A DNA stretch of 64,000 nucleotides from Dyadobacter arcticus (GCF_011762185.1 NZ_JAASQJ010000001.1:1550001-1614000), one strand, 5' to 3'. Shown: positions 18,355 to 26,926, counted from the first letter of the stretch. Program-made: numbers and translations. The notes: generated by a model not told the origin, from the sequence alone.

Positions 18355-18477
18355 TCTTAGGCAGCCATTCCTTTTGGGTGATTGAACAACTAAGGTAATG
18401 CCATTGACTATGGCAATCGATGGCATAGCTTTTTTGTCTTAAACAATTATCTAATTGTACATAAAGCTATTATCGAA

Positions 18478-18609
18478 ATGGGAATAAAGACAGGACCTAA
18501 AAAAGTTGCTAAGTCAACGGAAGAGCCAGACAAACGTCAAAGGGATAATAAAGAATCTCCGGGCAATACGCCTTCCTTAAAACCGCACAAGCATAAAAAA
18601 GGCGATTAG
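18478..18609 (+). CDS. Very small lysine-rich peptide
   Basis: This 43-residue frame starts MGIKTGPKKVAKSTEEP and ends SLKPHKHKKGD. It is hydrophilic and basic, and is predicted to be disordered. A terminator-like hairpin follows 40 bp downstream, which supports a transcribed unit. No clear ribosome-binding site and no family are seen. Confidence 0.3.
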   Translation: MGIKTGPKKVAKSTEEPDKRQRDNKESPGNTPSLKPHKHKKGD

Positions 18610-18650
18610 CTTTTTCACTGCTTGAAGAATGTCGGATGCAACTATCGTAA

Positions 18651-18675
18651 GGCTAGGAATTTTCCTAGCCTTTTT
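18651..18675 (+). terminator. Rho-independent terminator hairpin
   Basis: A perfect 9-bp stem GGCTAGGAA / TTCCTAGCC is followed by TTTTT. It lies after the mob-region genes and the small basic peptide. It would end their transcripts before the IS21 element. Confidence 0.7.
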
Positions 18676-18809
18676 ATTCGCCTTTGCAGCGGTTTTAGAA
18701 GAATCAGTGTGTGAGCCTTTATTTAGCGTGAATAGTGATGATCTCTTGCATACGAGTGCTGTATCGCGGCGATAATTTATCCTGCTTCATCTTCCAACGA
18801 GTAGTCAAG

Positions 18810-18882
18810 TAGATATTCCTGCGAAAGTACTCCGGTGTTCCTGGGCAAAAGACGCCATTAATTCCTGAGCAAAGTACGCCAC
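18810..18882. repeat. Left terminal inverted repeat of the IS21 element, 73 bp
   Basis: It is identical over 73 bp to the reverse complement of 21437-21509. It is built from about three 24-bp units with the shared core GCAAAGTACGCCAC (inner copy at 18869-18882), which are presumed transposase-binding sites. Confidence 0.9.
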
Positions 18883-18926
18883 CCAAAAGTGGCTTAATGG
18901 CACTGAGCGAGAGTGATGATTTAAAC

Positions 18927-19658
18927 TTACTGATTTTTTCTTTTTCTCAGCGATTTTCCAGTTAAAGCAATTCTATGAGCGGATGCTGAGAGCCGGTCCA
19001 TGATCGCATCAGCGAGCGTTGGCTCGTCTATGAAGTTGTACCAGTTGTCCACTGGAAGTTGCGAGGTTATGATTGTAGAACCATTGCCGTAGCGGTCTTC
19101 CAGTATATCCAGCAGGGCGATCCTAGCATCGTTGGTCAGTTGCTTTAACCCAAAGTCGTCCAGGATCAACAGTTTGTTTGCTGATATCGCCCTGATCCAT
19201 CTCAGATAGGTGCCGTCAAGCCGGGCTTGCGCCAGGGCGTCCAGGAATTTGTTCATCCCGAAGTACTGGGTCCGTAATCCCAGCAGACAAGCACTACGGC
19301 CCAAGGCGCAGGCCAAAAAGCTCTTGCCACATCCGGTAGCACCCGTTATCAAGATATTCTCTCCCTTTTCGATGAACATTCCGTCGGATAACCTCAGAAC
19401 TTGTTCCCTTGTAATCCCTCTGTCGGGTGTGCACAGGATGTCTTCCGGCAGGGCATTGTAGCGGAGTTTGCTGGCCTTCAAGTACTTTGAGGTTTTTGCA
19501 TGTTGCCGATATTCGACTTCTGCTTGCGTGATGACGCCAACCAGGGAATGGACATCGACCAGTTCGTGGACAGGTAATGAGAGAACCGCCTCATAGCGTT
19601 TGGCCATCCCGGCCAGTTTAAGGGACCTTAACAGGTCCAGAGTGTTTTGTGTATTCAT
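18927..19658 (-). CDS. istB: IstB: ATPase helper of IS21 transposition
   Basis: This 243-residue protein is of the DnaC/IstB type. It has Walker A ITGATGCGKSFLACALG near residue 105 and Walker B KLLILDDFGL near 168, with the sensor segment GSTIITSQLPVDNWY. IstB loads at target DNA and activates the IstA transposase. The length matches IstB (about 240-260). It starts 25 bp after the istA stop. Confidence 0.93.
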   Translation of the reverse strand: MNTQNTLDLLRSLKLAGMAKRYEAVLSLPVHELVDVHSLVGVITQAEVEYRQHAKTSKYLKASKLRYNALPEDILCTPDRGITREQVLRLSDGMFIEKGENILITGATGCGKSFLACALGRSACLLGLRTQYFGMNKFLDALAQARLDGTYLRWIRAISANKLLILDDFGLKQLTNDARIALLDILEDRYGNGSTIITSQLPVDNWYNFIDEPTLADAIMDRLSASAHRIALTGKSLRKRKNQ

Positions 19659-19683
19659 TTTGAACAGGTTATAGTGATAATAA

Positions 19684-21252
19684 TTATTCTTGATAGGATT
19701 CGGGCCCTCTTAGATTAGGGTGCTCAGGAATACGGTATTCTTTGCTTTCCAAGTCCTCGATCAGGTCCATGTTATGGTCCAGGATGTTTTTCACAGCGAT
19801 ATAACTGAACTTATAACCCGTTAAAGCCCGCTTGCAGGCTTTCTCCATCCGGACGGCCCCATAGGATTTGATCAGTCTCAACAGGCCCAGACACGAAGTA
19901 TAGGACTGGTCAATGATCAGTTTGCTGTCCATGACTTTTTTAAAGAACTCAAAAGTGCAGGGTCCGTTTTCACTGGCTTTTCTCAGGTAGTATTCCGGGT
20001 CCCAGCCTTGTTGCCTTGACACTTCCTGATGAGACTGCGGCATATGTTCTTTCAAGGTGGTATATCCATGGCTCCGATAATTCCTGCTGTGCAGGGCTAT
20101 GCGCTGATTGTCATGATAAATCTCGACGGTGTCTTCACAGTAGGCTATCCGCACCTCTTTGCCGATGTAGCGGAACGGGACGCTATAAAAGTGCCAGTCT
20201 TCGCCAATGACCACATGGTAGTTCTTTTGGACTTTGGCTTTGGTATAGTGCCTGACTTGGTAGGGTGATTCCGGTAAAGGTTGAAGCTGCGGGGCTTCCT
20301 GGGCCATAAATAATTCCAGGCGGCTGAATGTCTTTTTCTGGAAGTTCATCTGGTGATGCAATGCCAGCTTTTCTTTAATGGCTGCATTGAGGCTGGCCAA
20401 GTTATGGAAGGTGTCGTTACGTAAGTGAGCGTAAATGCGACGGTAAGTGATTTTAACAAAGTTCTCCACAGCTGCCTTGTCCTTGGGTTTATGTGGGCGG
20501 GCAGCGTAAAGGGCAATATGGTTATGGCTTGCCCATTGTTCCAGCATGTCAGTAAACGCGGGCTCATAACGCGAGCTACGCGATACCCACTGTTTCATAT
20601 TGTCGGATTTGGCCCCCAAGGGCACGCCTCCAAAATAGGCCAATGCGTTGTTCAATGCCTTGACGACCTGGGCCAGTTTCATGTTCGGCAAGGCTTCTAC
20701 ATATCCGTATCCGCTAAAAGGCAATACAGCCACGAAGACAGGGCATGCGATAAGCTCACCGCTTGAAGTATCCACAAAATATAGAGGGTCGCCAGCAAAA
20801 TCCACCTGCATCATCTTTGCCGGATGGTGCTCAAAATGCATGGAGGCTTGGGCAATTTTGAGATGTTCCTGTAAAAGTTTGCAGAACCTAGAGTACTGAA
20901 GGCCCCCCGGATTTTCCCTGATATATTCCTCCCACAGAAGTAACCGGGTAACACCGGTATCTTTCAATTCATGGGTAAAATAGTCGATCTGACCATAAAA
21001 CTGGGCTTTCCTGGGGTCAGTATCCTCTGGTATGCTAGCCCGCTCAACGTTGATCAGACGTTCCAGTTCTTGATCTTTGACGAGCAGAAGCTGCTGGAAC
21101 CCAAGGCCAGTTTGCAGGAATTTCTGTTGGTAAAGGCCAATGGTCTTCCTTGATATCTTTACTTCTTTTTCGATGTTGCGAATCGATACCCTTCGTTCCA
21201 GAAAAATAAGTATCTGTCGTAATTTATGCATGCTCAGGAGTCTATTGGCCAT
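19684..21252 (-). CDS. istA: IstA: IS21-family transposase
   Basis: The start at 21252 gives 522 residues (MANRLLSMHKLRQILIFLER), the form typical of IstA; ten further codons upstream are not conserved. An N-terminal helix-turn-helix (SIRNIEKEVKISRKTIGLYQ) is followed by the DDE integrase core. The first D is in MMQVDFAGDPLYFVD, the second near GAKSDNMKQWV, and the E in KDKAAVENFVKITYRRIYA. A beta-barrel end domain (VQKNYHVVIGEDWHFYSVPF) follows. It cuts and joins the element ends with IstB. Confidence 0.93.
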   Translation of the reverse strand: MANRLLSMHKLRQILIFLERRVSIRNIEKEVKISRKTIGLYQQKFLQTGLGFQQLLLVKDQELERLINVERASIPEDTDPRKAQFYGQIDYFTHELKDTGVTRLLLWEEYIRENPGGLQYSRFCKLLQEHLKIAQASMHFEHHPAKMMQVDFAGDPLYFVDTSSGELIACPVFVAVLPFSGYGYVEALPNMKLAQVVKALNNALAYFGGVPLGAKSDNMKQWVSRSSRYEPAFTDMLEQWASHNHIALYAARPHKPKDKAAVENFVKITYRRIYAHLRNDTFHNLASLNAAIKEKLALHHQMNFQKKTFSRLELFMAQEAPQLQPLPESPYQVRHYTKAKVQKNYHVVIGEDWHFYSVPFRYIGKEVRIAYCEDTVEIYHDNQRIALHSRNYRSHGYTTLKEHMPQSHQEVSRQQGWDPEYYLRKASENGPCTFEFFKKVMDSKLIIDQSYTSCLGLLRLIKSYGAVRMEKACKRALTGYKFSYIAVKNILDHNMDLIEDLESKEYRIPEHPNLRGPESYQE

Positions 21253-21313
21253 TCCATAAGGGGTTAGGTAACACCTAAACAATATGGTAATGGGCGGTTA
21301 AACTCTCTGCTCA

Positions 21314-21361
21314 GTGGCGTACTTTGCCAAGGAATAAGTGGCGTACTTTGCGCAGGAATAC
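21314..21361. repeat. Two extra transposase-binding-like units inside the right end
   Basis: The core GTGGCGTACTTTGC occurs at 21314-21327 and again at 21338-21351, 24 bp apart, each followed by an AGGAATA tail. They lie between the istA start and the right inverted repeat. The left end has no such extra pair, so the right end is the longer of the two. Confidence 0.7.
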
Positions 21362-21436
21362 ATGCTTTTACGGGTTTTTCAGCCGTGGACCCATGTATAT
21401 ATCCTGTCAAAAAATCCGACACTTTTCAGCAAACCA

Positions 21437-21509
21437 GTGGCGTACTTTGCTCAGGAATTAATGGCGTCTTTTGCCCAGGAACACCGGAGTACTTTCGCAG
21501 GAATATCTA
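21437..21509. repeat. Right terminal inverted repeat of the IS21 element, 73 bp
   Basis: It is the perfect counterpart of the left end. Three successive 24-bp units are visible (GTGGCGTACTTTGC, then ATGGCGTCTTTTGC, then GGAGTACTTTCGC), each followed by a CAGGAA-type tail. Confidence 0.9.
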
Positions 21510-21897
21510 TTGTGCCTTCTGATCGACTTGGCCATATGATAGGAAAGGGGTAAGCAACCCCATTAAAAAGTATAGTTTCATAGCCGTCTGCTTGGAGAAA
21601 TATCAGTTTGCTAATGTACGTCCTTCTTCACCCCATTTAGCTAATTATTTCCTAATCAGAAGGTTAGACGTACAGTTCAATCGCGGTACTTTTTGTACAA
21701 TCTTTTAATTTAACCCATTATAAAGAAAACACAGAACAAGACCCTAAGTCCCGATTTGTGAAAGTTCTTACCAAGGTACAAGGAGAGAGCACTTTTCCTA
21801 TTGCGTTCCGGAGAAGCTACGGATCAGAGAAGCCTGCAAGTTTTACATTGTTTGATGAAGCTGAACCGTTTTTGTTTAAAAACATCTTCAATTTGAT
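21510..21897. other. Non-coding gap after the IS21 element
   Basis: No gene is seen. The last part (21720-21835) is a degenerate copy of a repeat that recurs at 22455 and 25600. A short coding-like tail (PASFTLFDEAEPFLFKN) is readable just before 21898 and may be a gene remnant. Confidence 0.4.
21720..21835 (+). repeat. Interspersed repeat, second-half (R2) copy
   Basis: It shares ordered blocks with 22455-22570: ACAGAA, GTGAAAGTTCTT, GTACAAGGAGA, TTCCGGAGAAGC. The spacing is kept and substitutions are scattered, which indicates common origin and decay. Confidence 0.5.
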
Positions 21898-22304
21898 ATG
21901 AAATCAATATCAAGCATCATTTCGAATGCTCTTTTGATGGTTTTAGCAATACTGACAAATTGTATTGCACAGAATAAAAAGGATAGTTCTCATTTCCCTA
22001 GATATGAAGAAATTCGAGGGAATAAAAGTGAAATCATTGACTATGTGGCACCGCGTAAATCGAGTAGTGACTATCAGCAGGTGATTACCGAGACAAGGAT
22101 ATTAGACAGATATTGGAATGCATTCAACTATCCAGCAGATAGCACAGTGTACTATCTTAATGGCAGACAGGTTAAAAGCAAAAGGAAGCCAAAAAAGAAC
22201 TAGACGAGCGATCCGTCAAAATTGAACGTGTGGCCATCGGAGCAATCGGACCAAAAGGGGAGCGCGAGGTTGAGATTGATTATCAGGTAAAGCCAAAGAA
22301 CTAG
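21898..22304 (+). pseudogene. Frameshifted secreted protein
   Basis: The frame from 21898 has a signal peptide (ISNALLMVLAILTNCIAQN) and ends after 101 residues at KSKRKPKKN. Shifting the frame within the AAAAGCAAAAGG stretch near 22180 continues it with EAKKELDERSVKIERVAIGA and then EVEIDYQVKPKN, ending at 22304. The joined product (STVYYLNGRQVKSK followed by the new frame) reads like one small periplasmic protein. A frameshift in an A-rich tract is therefore likely. Its role is unknown. Confidence 0.5.
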
Positions 22305-22354
22305 GGTGTCAACCTTGTTGTAAGTCAGACTGATCGACTTAGTCGCAATTAATT

Positions 22355-22570
22355 TCCGAAAATTGCATCGCATCTGAACAGGTTGGCGAGGTGGCGTCTC
22401 ACGTTCGAGCGTTTCCTGAGACTGACTAACTTGAAGGTCGGATAACCCTTTTTATGTTAAATGACAGAATACCGAACGAGGGCCTGATGTTGGTTTGTGA
22501 AAGTTCTTCGGAAAGTACAAGGAGAAGACACTTTTTTTCATTTCGTTCTGGAGAAGCGGCTTCGCCGGGT
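22355..22570 (+). repeat. Interspersed repeat, copy A (full R1 plus R2)
   Basis: It starts TCCGAAAATTGC, contains the palindromic core GTCTCA-N15-TGAGAC at 22396-22422, then GGATAACCCTTTTTATGTTAA and the R2 blocks. It is the longest copy. Matching blocks occur at 23401, 25507, 26988 and 31537. Confidence 0.65.
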
Positions 22571-22575
22571 AGTGG

Positions 22576-23127
22576 TCAAAGCTTAATATACCCACCTCCA
22601 TTTTTTGAGGTATTTATCAAACTAATATTTTTCCCCATTGTCATTACCCAGACCATTGCTAGGTTAGCTTCCACTTCAAGTAACAATTTCTGCTTTGCCT
22701 TCTCTTCCGGTGAGCAATTTGAAGTAGTATACCGTTCATTTCCAAAATCAAAGAAAGGATACAAAAACCATTCGTATTTTGACTGGTCAGCTTTACCTTT
22801 GGTTATCCAGCCGCCCTTTGACTGTCTTATTCGATTCAAAATATGCTTAGAGACTGTTTTCTCTAGGGTACCAAAGTATTGAAGACTATCAACTTCGCCT
22901 GAATTCTTTACTTTAAATATGAAATAGCCAAAAGTTGGCTCGCACGGCTTAGCCCGGCCATTAGATAAGCCTTCCTGAACCCATTCTTCAAAGTCCATTC
23001 TTTTGCTCGATCTCTTATCAACTGCCTCAAATTTGCGTTTCGGAGACAAATCTTGGGCATGCAAAAATCTAGACAAACAAATCATCCAGATAAACATTAC
23101 AAGTGCTTTAAGGGTTGTCATTTTCAT
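22576..23127 (-). CDS. Secreted hypothetical protein
   Basis: The start at 23127 (MKMTTLKALVMFIWMICLSR) gives 183 residues with a signal peptide ending near FLHAQD. The mature part contains YFIFKVKNSGEVDSLQYFGT and VSKHILNRIRQSKGGW, which resemble the strand-helix pattern of TonB C-terminal-like domains. A TonB-type transmembrane helix beyond the signal peptide is absent. The gene ends just beside repeat copy A. Its function is unknown. Confidence 0.55.
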   Translation of the reverse strand: MKMTTLKALVMFIWMICLSRFLHAQDLSPKRKFEAVDKRSSKRMDFEEWVQEGLSNGRAKPCEPTFGYFIFKVKNSGEVDSLQYFGTLEKTVSKHILNRIRQSKGGWITKGKADQSKYEWFLYPFFDFGNERYTTSNCSPEEKAKQKLLLEVEANLAMVWVMTMGKNISLINTSKNGGGYIKL

Positions 23128-23223
23128 TAGTTGATAGTTGGTTAAATTAAACAACTTAAACTTTTGAACCTACTGCAATTGTTATTTCTTATGAACTGAG
23201 TTATTCGTCTCAAATGACGTCCG

Positions 23224-23397
23224 TAGCTGTTGCACAACTCATTTGTACAAGACCTTCGGTAGTTCGATCACCGAAGATCGTAACCAGGATGCTTCATATG
23301 GCAGAGCGAAAGTTTGCATACCCATCTATGAAAATGTCATGGGCTTTCAAGTGAAGAAAATGCCAGCATATTTAACAATCAGAGTTGTGCAACAGCC
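23224..23397. mobile_element. MITE-like element or IS remnant, about 174 bp
   Basis: The outer arms GCTGTTGCACAACTC (23226-23240) and GAGTTGTGCAACAGC (23382-23396) are perfect 15-bp inverted repeats. ACGTCCG occurs on both sides (23217-23223 and 23398-23404), a plausible target duplication. A hairpin CTTCGGT / ACCGAAG lies inside at 23254-23276. No transposase is encoded, so it would depend on one in trans. It is inserted inside repeat copy B. Confidence 0.65.
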
Positions 23398-23400
23398 ACG

Positions 23401-23475
23401 TCCGAAATTTGCTTCATTGCGATTGCTAACACGGCCAGGCGACACACAGTATCACGTTCGAGGGTTTTGCGACGC
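23401..23475 (+). repeat. Interspersed repeat, copy B (R1)
   Basis: It contains TCCGAAATTTGC at the start and CACGTTCGAGGGTTTT at the core, as in copy D. The left side is displaced by the MITE-like element. Confidence 0.55.
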
Positions 23476-23672
23476 ATTGTACCTCTTACGATTTGTCCAT
23501 ATATCCAATGTATAGGCCGTCTTGCGAATAAATTCATAGCCGCAAACCCCGTTCAATATTCACACCGATTTCAGACTGGCGGAGGTTTGTACGCCTAAGT
23601 CTGACAAAAGGAGAGTTACAATAAAAATCTAAACCTATAATTTCTCTCTCCTAGTATGTAGTTATCCTCCCA

Positions 23673-24321
23673 CTATTCAATCACCATGCTATTAACCGGA
23701 TTATGCAAAACCAAGACAATCTTACTTAATAATTTGCTATCAAAAATCATCCAAGGGTGCAATAATGCAAATATTTTTAAATTCCGGGCGATCTGTACTT
23801 CCGAAGATTTCGCCGGGAAAACGATGAGGTCGAGTGGGCTAATATGAAACAAAAACAAGTCGCTGTAGTTGATTGATATCAGAATTTAAGTTGTCCAAAA
23901 AAGCGCTCTGGGGCCGCATTTGCTTAACCCCAACGATTGGAAGAAAATAGGCAGCTAAGGTGCCGTTATGTGGGGTCGCGATGGTAATGAACCTGTCCGT
24001 TCTAGCCAATCCACCCAGGCGCTGGAGATAGTATCTGCACACAAGGCCTCCCATGCTGAAAGCAACAAGATCAGTTCGTTCGCTTTCTAGTGTATTTTCG
24101 ATAATGTAAAGACGGAGATGTTCGGCAAGCTTCTCGATGGTCTCAGTTCCGTTACTACGCTGCAAGGAGGGGACTAAAACTTTCCATCCTAACGCCCGCA
24201 AACGCCTTGACATCCAAGCCATTCTTCTCCCTGTGTCCATGAACCCATGTACCAGAATCAAAGTATTTAGCATCTGAATGTTTGGTAAATGATAAGTTCG
24301 CTCACTGACCGTTGTTGACAA
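23673..24321 (-). pseudogene. Alpha/beta hydrolase (lipase-like), frameshifted
   Basis: The first frame (24321 to 23839) has the oxyanion segment LILVHGFMDTGRRM, the nucleophile elbow LVAFSMGGLVCRYYLQRLGG, and the strand RFITIATPHNGTLAAYF of triacylglycerol-lipase/PGAP1-like proteins. It stops after QLQRLVFVSY. The natural continuation is in another frame: DLFLFHISPLDLIVFPAKSS, then IFALLHPWMIFDSKLLS, to a stop at 23673. A one-base shift near 23850 would restore a full-length protein of about 215 residues with the C-terminal His (LLHPWM). It overlaps the preceding membrane gene by 20 bp. Confidence 0.72.
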
Positions 24322-24733
24322 ATTTGTGAAACAGGAAACCGAATACTGCTCCCATTAACAAGTGCCAAACAGTTAAAAACCATGTTGTACCGAAAAATAG
24401 GTATGCAATTGGGAGGGATAACCCTGCACTGATCGACCTGACAATAGAATGTTCGAAGAAAAAGACTAGCATTAAGTTCGCGATTATCCAGCCGGAATAG
24501 ATTGCTATCCAGTACCAGAAGGCCAACATTAGCATAAAACCAAAAGCTTCTAGCATTCCGCCCACACTGTACGGGATGTTAGCCGTTGCCGGGTTCATGA
24601 TGGCGACATTGGCCATAAGTCCGATCCGATCCACAATGATGAATACGATAAACAGTAGTATGAGACTTCTCATTAGACGGCTTACAGATTTGAATCCAAA
24701 GCTGCTAACATACCATGAAAATTCATTTGACAA
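24302..24733 (-). CDS. Four-helix membrane protein
   Basis: This 143-residue protein has hydrophobic segments at about 23-42, 55-85, 88-104 and 107-135 (for example LILLFIVFIIVDRIGL and IAYLFFGTTWFLTVWHLLMG). No family is recognised. Its end overlaps the hydrolase start, so the two were probably co-transcribed. Confidence 0.6.
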   Translation of the reverse strand: MSNEFSWYVSSFGFKSVSRLMRSLILLFIVFIIVDRIGLMANVAIMNPATANIPYSVGGMLEAFGFMLMLAFWYWIAIYSGWIIANLMLVFFFEHSIVRSISAGLSLPIAYLFFGTTWFLTVWHLLMGAVFGFLFHKFVNNGQ

Positions 24734-24762
24734 AAATCAAAAAGCGCCTTGCATCATGAAAT

Positions 24763-25326
24763 TTACTTTTTACCCCTGATACGGCTCAGCGTTTCCTGTG
24801 TTACGTTAAGGTAAGAGGCCAGGTAGTTGAGTGGAATCTTTTGCAAAGCGAGCGGCTCATCGCCCAACAGGTTTTTGTAGCGTTCTTCGGCGGAGTGAAA
24901 CACCATCATTTTCATACGCTGGTCAAGCAGCAGGTAGTTTTCGGTTACCATCAGCCTGCCAAGCCGTTCTAGGAGCGGGTAGTCAACAAACGACCTTTCG
25001 ATGATGTCATAATGAACAGTATGGATTTTCGCGTCCTCTACTACATCAATGTAATAAGATGTTTCAGCCCCGGTGAAAAGGCTGTCGATACAACTGGCGG
25101 TCATTCCTTCGAAAGCGAACCACGCTGTGACTTCTTTTCCGTCCTTGTAATAATAGACCCTTAATATCCCGCTTTCGACAAAATGAAACTTGCGGCATAC
25201 CGTGCCTGCCTTATGCAGGAATTCTTTCTTCTTTACAACGGAAACTTTAACGGCAGATTCGACCAACGCCTTCGTCCTTTGATCCAGCGGGGCTAGGGTG
25301 TCCAGATAGTCCAGAAAAAGGCTCAC
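24763..25326 (-). CDS. Crp/Fnr-family regulator (cyclic-nucleotide-binding fold)
   Basis: This 187-residue protein has an N-terminal cNMP-binding barrel (EFLHKAGTVCRKFHFVESGI, VTAWFAFEGMTAS). The C-terminal helix-turn-helix is short (KIPLNYLASYLNVTQETLSR, IRGKK). This type is common in Bacteroidetes, usually beside a gene for an oxidoreductase or transporter it controls. Ligand residues of Crp are not conserved, so cAMP binding is doubtful. The target is unknown. Confidence 0.82.
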   Translation of the reverse strand: MSLFLDYLDTLAPLDQRTKALVESAVKVSVVKKKEFLHKAGTVCRKFHFVESGILRVYYYKDGKEVTAWFAFEGMTASCIDSLFTGAETSYYIDVVEDAKIHTVHYDIIERSFVDYPLLERLGRLMVTENYLLLDQRMKMMVFHSAEERYKNLLGDEPLALQKIPLNYLASYLNVTQETLSRIRGKK

Positions 25327-25843
25327 AGCGAAAAAGTAATTTTTAGGTTAATTGTTTGTCGTGCCAGATGCTATCGCTTTCCAAAGATACGCCATAGAAG
25401 CAGCTGTATTATTATCGCAACATTACATAAGCTTAAACAAATCCTTGGCAGGTGTAAACGGGTGCATTGACGAAAACATCTCACCAAAAATGTGAAATTC
25501 CATATTTCGATTCTGCGTCACGTTGGTTTATACGCCGTTGACTCCCGAAACGAGGGTTTTCTGAGATTGTCAGAATTTACGTTCGGATAACCCTTTGTAT
25601 GTTAAGTGAGAAAACACAGAACAAGAGGGGGGAAAGCAGTTTTGGAGAAACTCTTGGGATAGTACAAGTGTAGTGAAGACTGCTCTAAGGAGCAATTTCT
25701 CAGTCGTGGTTGTGTGGTTCGCTACGCTTGCAGGTAACAGATTAGCACTTTGCGATGCAATAGAATTCTGTCAGCCCACCCCTTGCACAAAAGCTACAAT
25801 AGTTGAGCCTTTGTTTGTCAGCCCCACTATTGCAAAACCCCTG
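25327..25843. other. Repeat-containing gap
   Basis: No gene is supported. Repeat copy C (25507-25690) fills the middle. A 73-residue open frame at 25673-25894 has no domain or signal and overlaps the convergent gene. Confidence 0.4.
25507..25690 (+). repeat. Interspersed repeat, copy C (R1 plus R2)
   Basis: Shared blocks with copy A are GAGGGTTTTCTGAGA, TTCGGATAACCCTTT, ATGTTAA, GAACAAGA and GTACAAG. It is more degenerate than A in the first half. Confidence 0.5.
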
Positions 25844-26827
25844 TTAGCGGCTGCTGTTTTGGCCTGCCTCACTTCTTTGTTTTATGATGTCTAAAATGTT
25901 TTCTTGTATGTCTTTCATTATTAGTTTGCTCCAAAGTCCGCTATAAAAATTAAACCTTGTCGAAAGTCTAAATTGTGATGTTAAATGTAAAATGATTTTG
26001 CTGTCGTTTATTTTTTCAATTTCGTATTTTCCTTCTAAAACATCAAAATATTTTCCACCAACTAAAACGTGTTCATCTAATGCTTTTGGTGGAATTGAGT
26101 TTGGATCAGCTTTAATGTCAAACGCTAATATTTTTAAGCGTTCTACTTTTGTTACGGTCTCGGTAAAAAACAAGCCTCTTGCGAAAATTGCTTTTCTGAT
26201 TCCTCCAACAGCGATGGTGTCAAGTTCTGCTTCAATAGGTCTTGGAAAACCCATAAATTGAAAGAGGGAATGATTATTTTCTTCTTCTGATATTTTTGTA
26301 ACCCTTGTAATGTTATTCCAAACTTGTTGATTGGTTGCGTCGATTTCAACAGTTGTGTGTTCTGTAAATATTTTATCTGTTAATCCCAACTGATTTTCTA
26401 ATGGTGCAAATAGAAAAGGTAGTAAGGCAAATGCAGAAACATATAATTTTTTTCGGTTTCTTTTAAAGATTCTTACTCCGAAAAGTCCGCCAATCAATAC
26501 CATAAACAAAAAGACTGGCAAAGCCATCAACGCACAAATAATTCCCTCGTGTCCTGAAAGAACTGAAATGCCTATAAGTCCAACAATAGCAAAAACAGGC
26601 ATTGTTATCGCTGCAATTTTTCTTGAACTTGTAATACTGTCTTGATGGTAAGCTGTAATAAGTCCAACAACAAACGGAACTACAAACATAAACGACATTG
26701 TCATAAGCCCAAATGTTGGAAATATTGGATTGCCGCCACGAAAGTCCTCTAATGCAAATATTGCTCTTGAAACAAGTCCGTAGGCAATACCATAAATAAG
26801 TCCTTTCCAATTTTTTAAATTCTTCAT
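25844..26827 (-). CDS. Membrane protein with C-terminal SRPBCC-like domain
   Basis: This 327-residue protein has four or five membrane segments in the first 145 residues (FMFVVPFVVGLITAY, IAAITMPVFAIVGLIGISVL, ALPVFLFMVLIGGLFGV, ALLPFLFAPLE). The C-terminal half (HTTVEIDATNQQVWNNITRV, LILAFDIKADPNS-like segment, LHLTSQFRLSTRFNFYSGLW) has the strand pattern of START/SRPBCC lipid- or ligand-binding domains. It appears complete. Its role is unknown. Confidence 0.7.
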   Translation of the reverse strand: MKNLKNWKGLIYGIAYGLVSRAIFALEDFRGGNPIFPTFGLMTMSFMFVVPFVVGLITAYHQDSITSSRKIAAITMPVFAIVGLIGISVLSGHEGIICALMALPVFLFMVLIGGLFGVRIFKRNRKKLYVSAFALLPFLFAPLENQLGLTDKIFTEHTTVEIDATNQQVWNNITRVTKISEEENNHSLFQFMGFPRPIEAELDTIAVGGIRKAIFARGLFFTETVTKVERLKILAFDIKADPNSIPPKALDEHVLVGGKYFDVLEGKYEIEKINDSKIILHLTSQFRLSTRFNFYSGLWSKLIMKDIQENILDIIKQRSEAGQNSSR

Positions 26828-26893
26828 GGTATGTGTCGTACTTGTAGGGCAGGGTCAGCACAGTCACCTCTAACTCGCCGATTGACGCAGTTT

Positions 26894-26926
26894 CAATACA
26901 AAATGCGCATTACGTATTTTGTATTG
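26894..26926. repeat. Long perfect-like hairpin
   Basis: Arms CAATACAAAATGCG (26894-26907) and CGTATTTTGTATTG (26913-26926) pair in 13 of 14 positions around a 5-base loop. It lies about 70 bp upstream of the membrane gene start on the opposite side. It lacks a clear T-run, so a classical terminator is unlikely. Confidence 0.5.

Larger units (their letters stand above)
18810..21509 (-). mobile_element. IS21-family insertion sequence (complete, about 2.7 kb)
   Basis: The element carries istB (18927-19658) and istA (19684-21252) on the minus strand between two identical 73-bp inverted ends. Both genes have full reading frames with their expected motifs, so it may be active. Candidate outer ends begin TGCGAAAG and end CTTTCGCA inside the repeats, which would fit the TG...CA ends of IS21. 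No direct target duplication is seen just outside the inverted repeats. The element sits in non-coding DNA after the mob region. Confidence 0.88.
23128..23672. other. Repeat-filled gap
   Basis: No gene is supported. The segment holds repeat copy B and the MITE-like insertion described separately, plus about 200 bp without recognisable content. Confidence 0.4.

Noticed and set aside
20016..20899. Plus-strand frames inside the istA gene
   Set aside because: They are antisense shadows of the transposase with no family match.
21314..21509. The repeated 24-bp units looked at first like a short CRISPR-type array
   Set aside because: The units are contiguous, without spacers, and match IS21 transposase-binding sites at both ends of the element.
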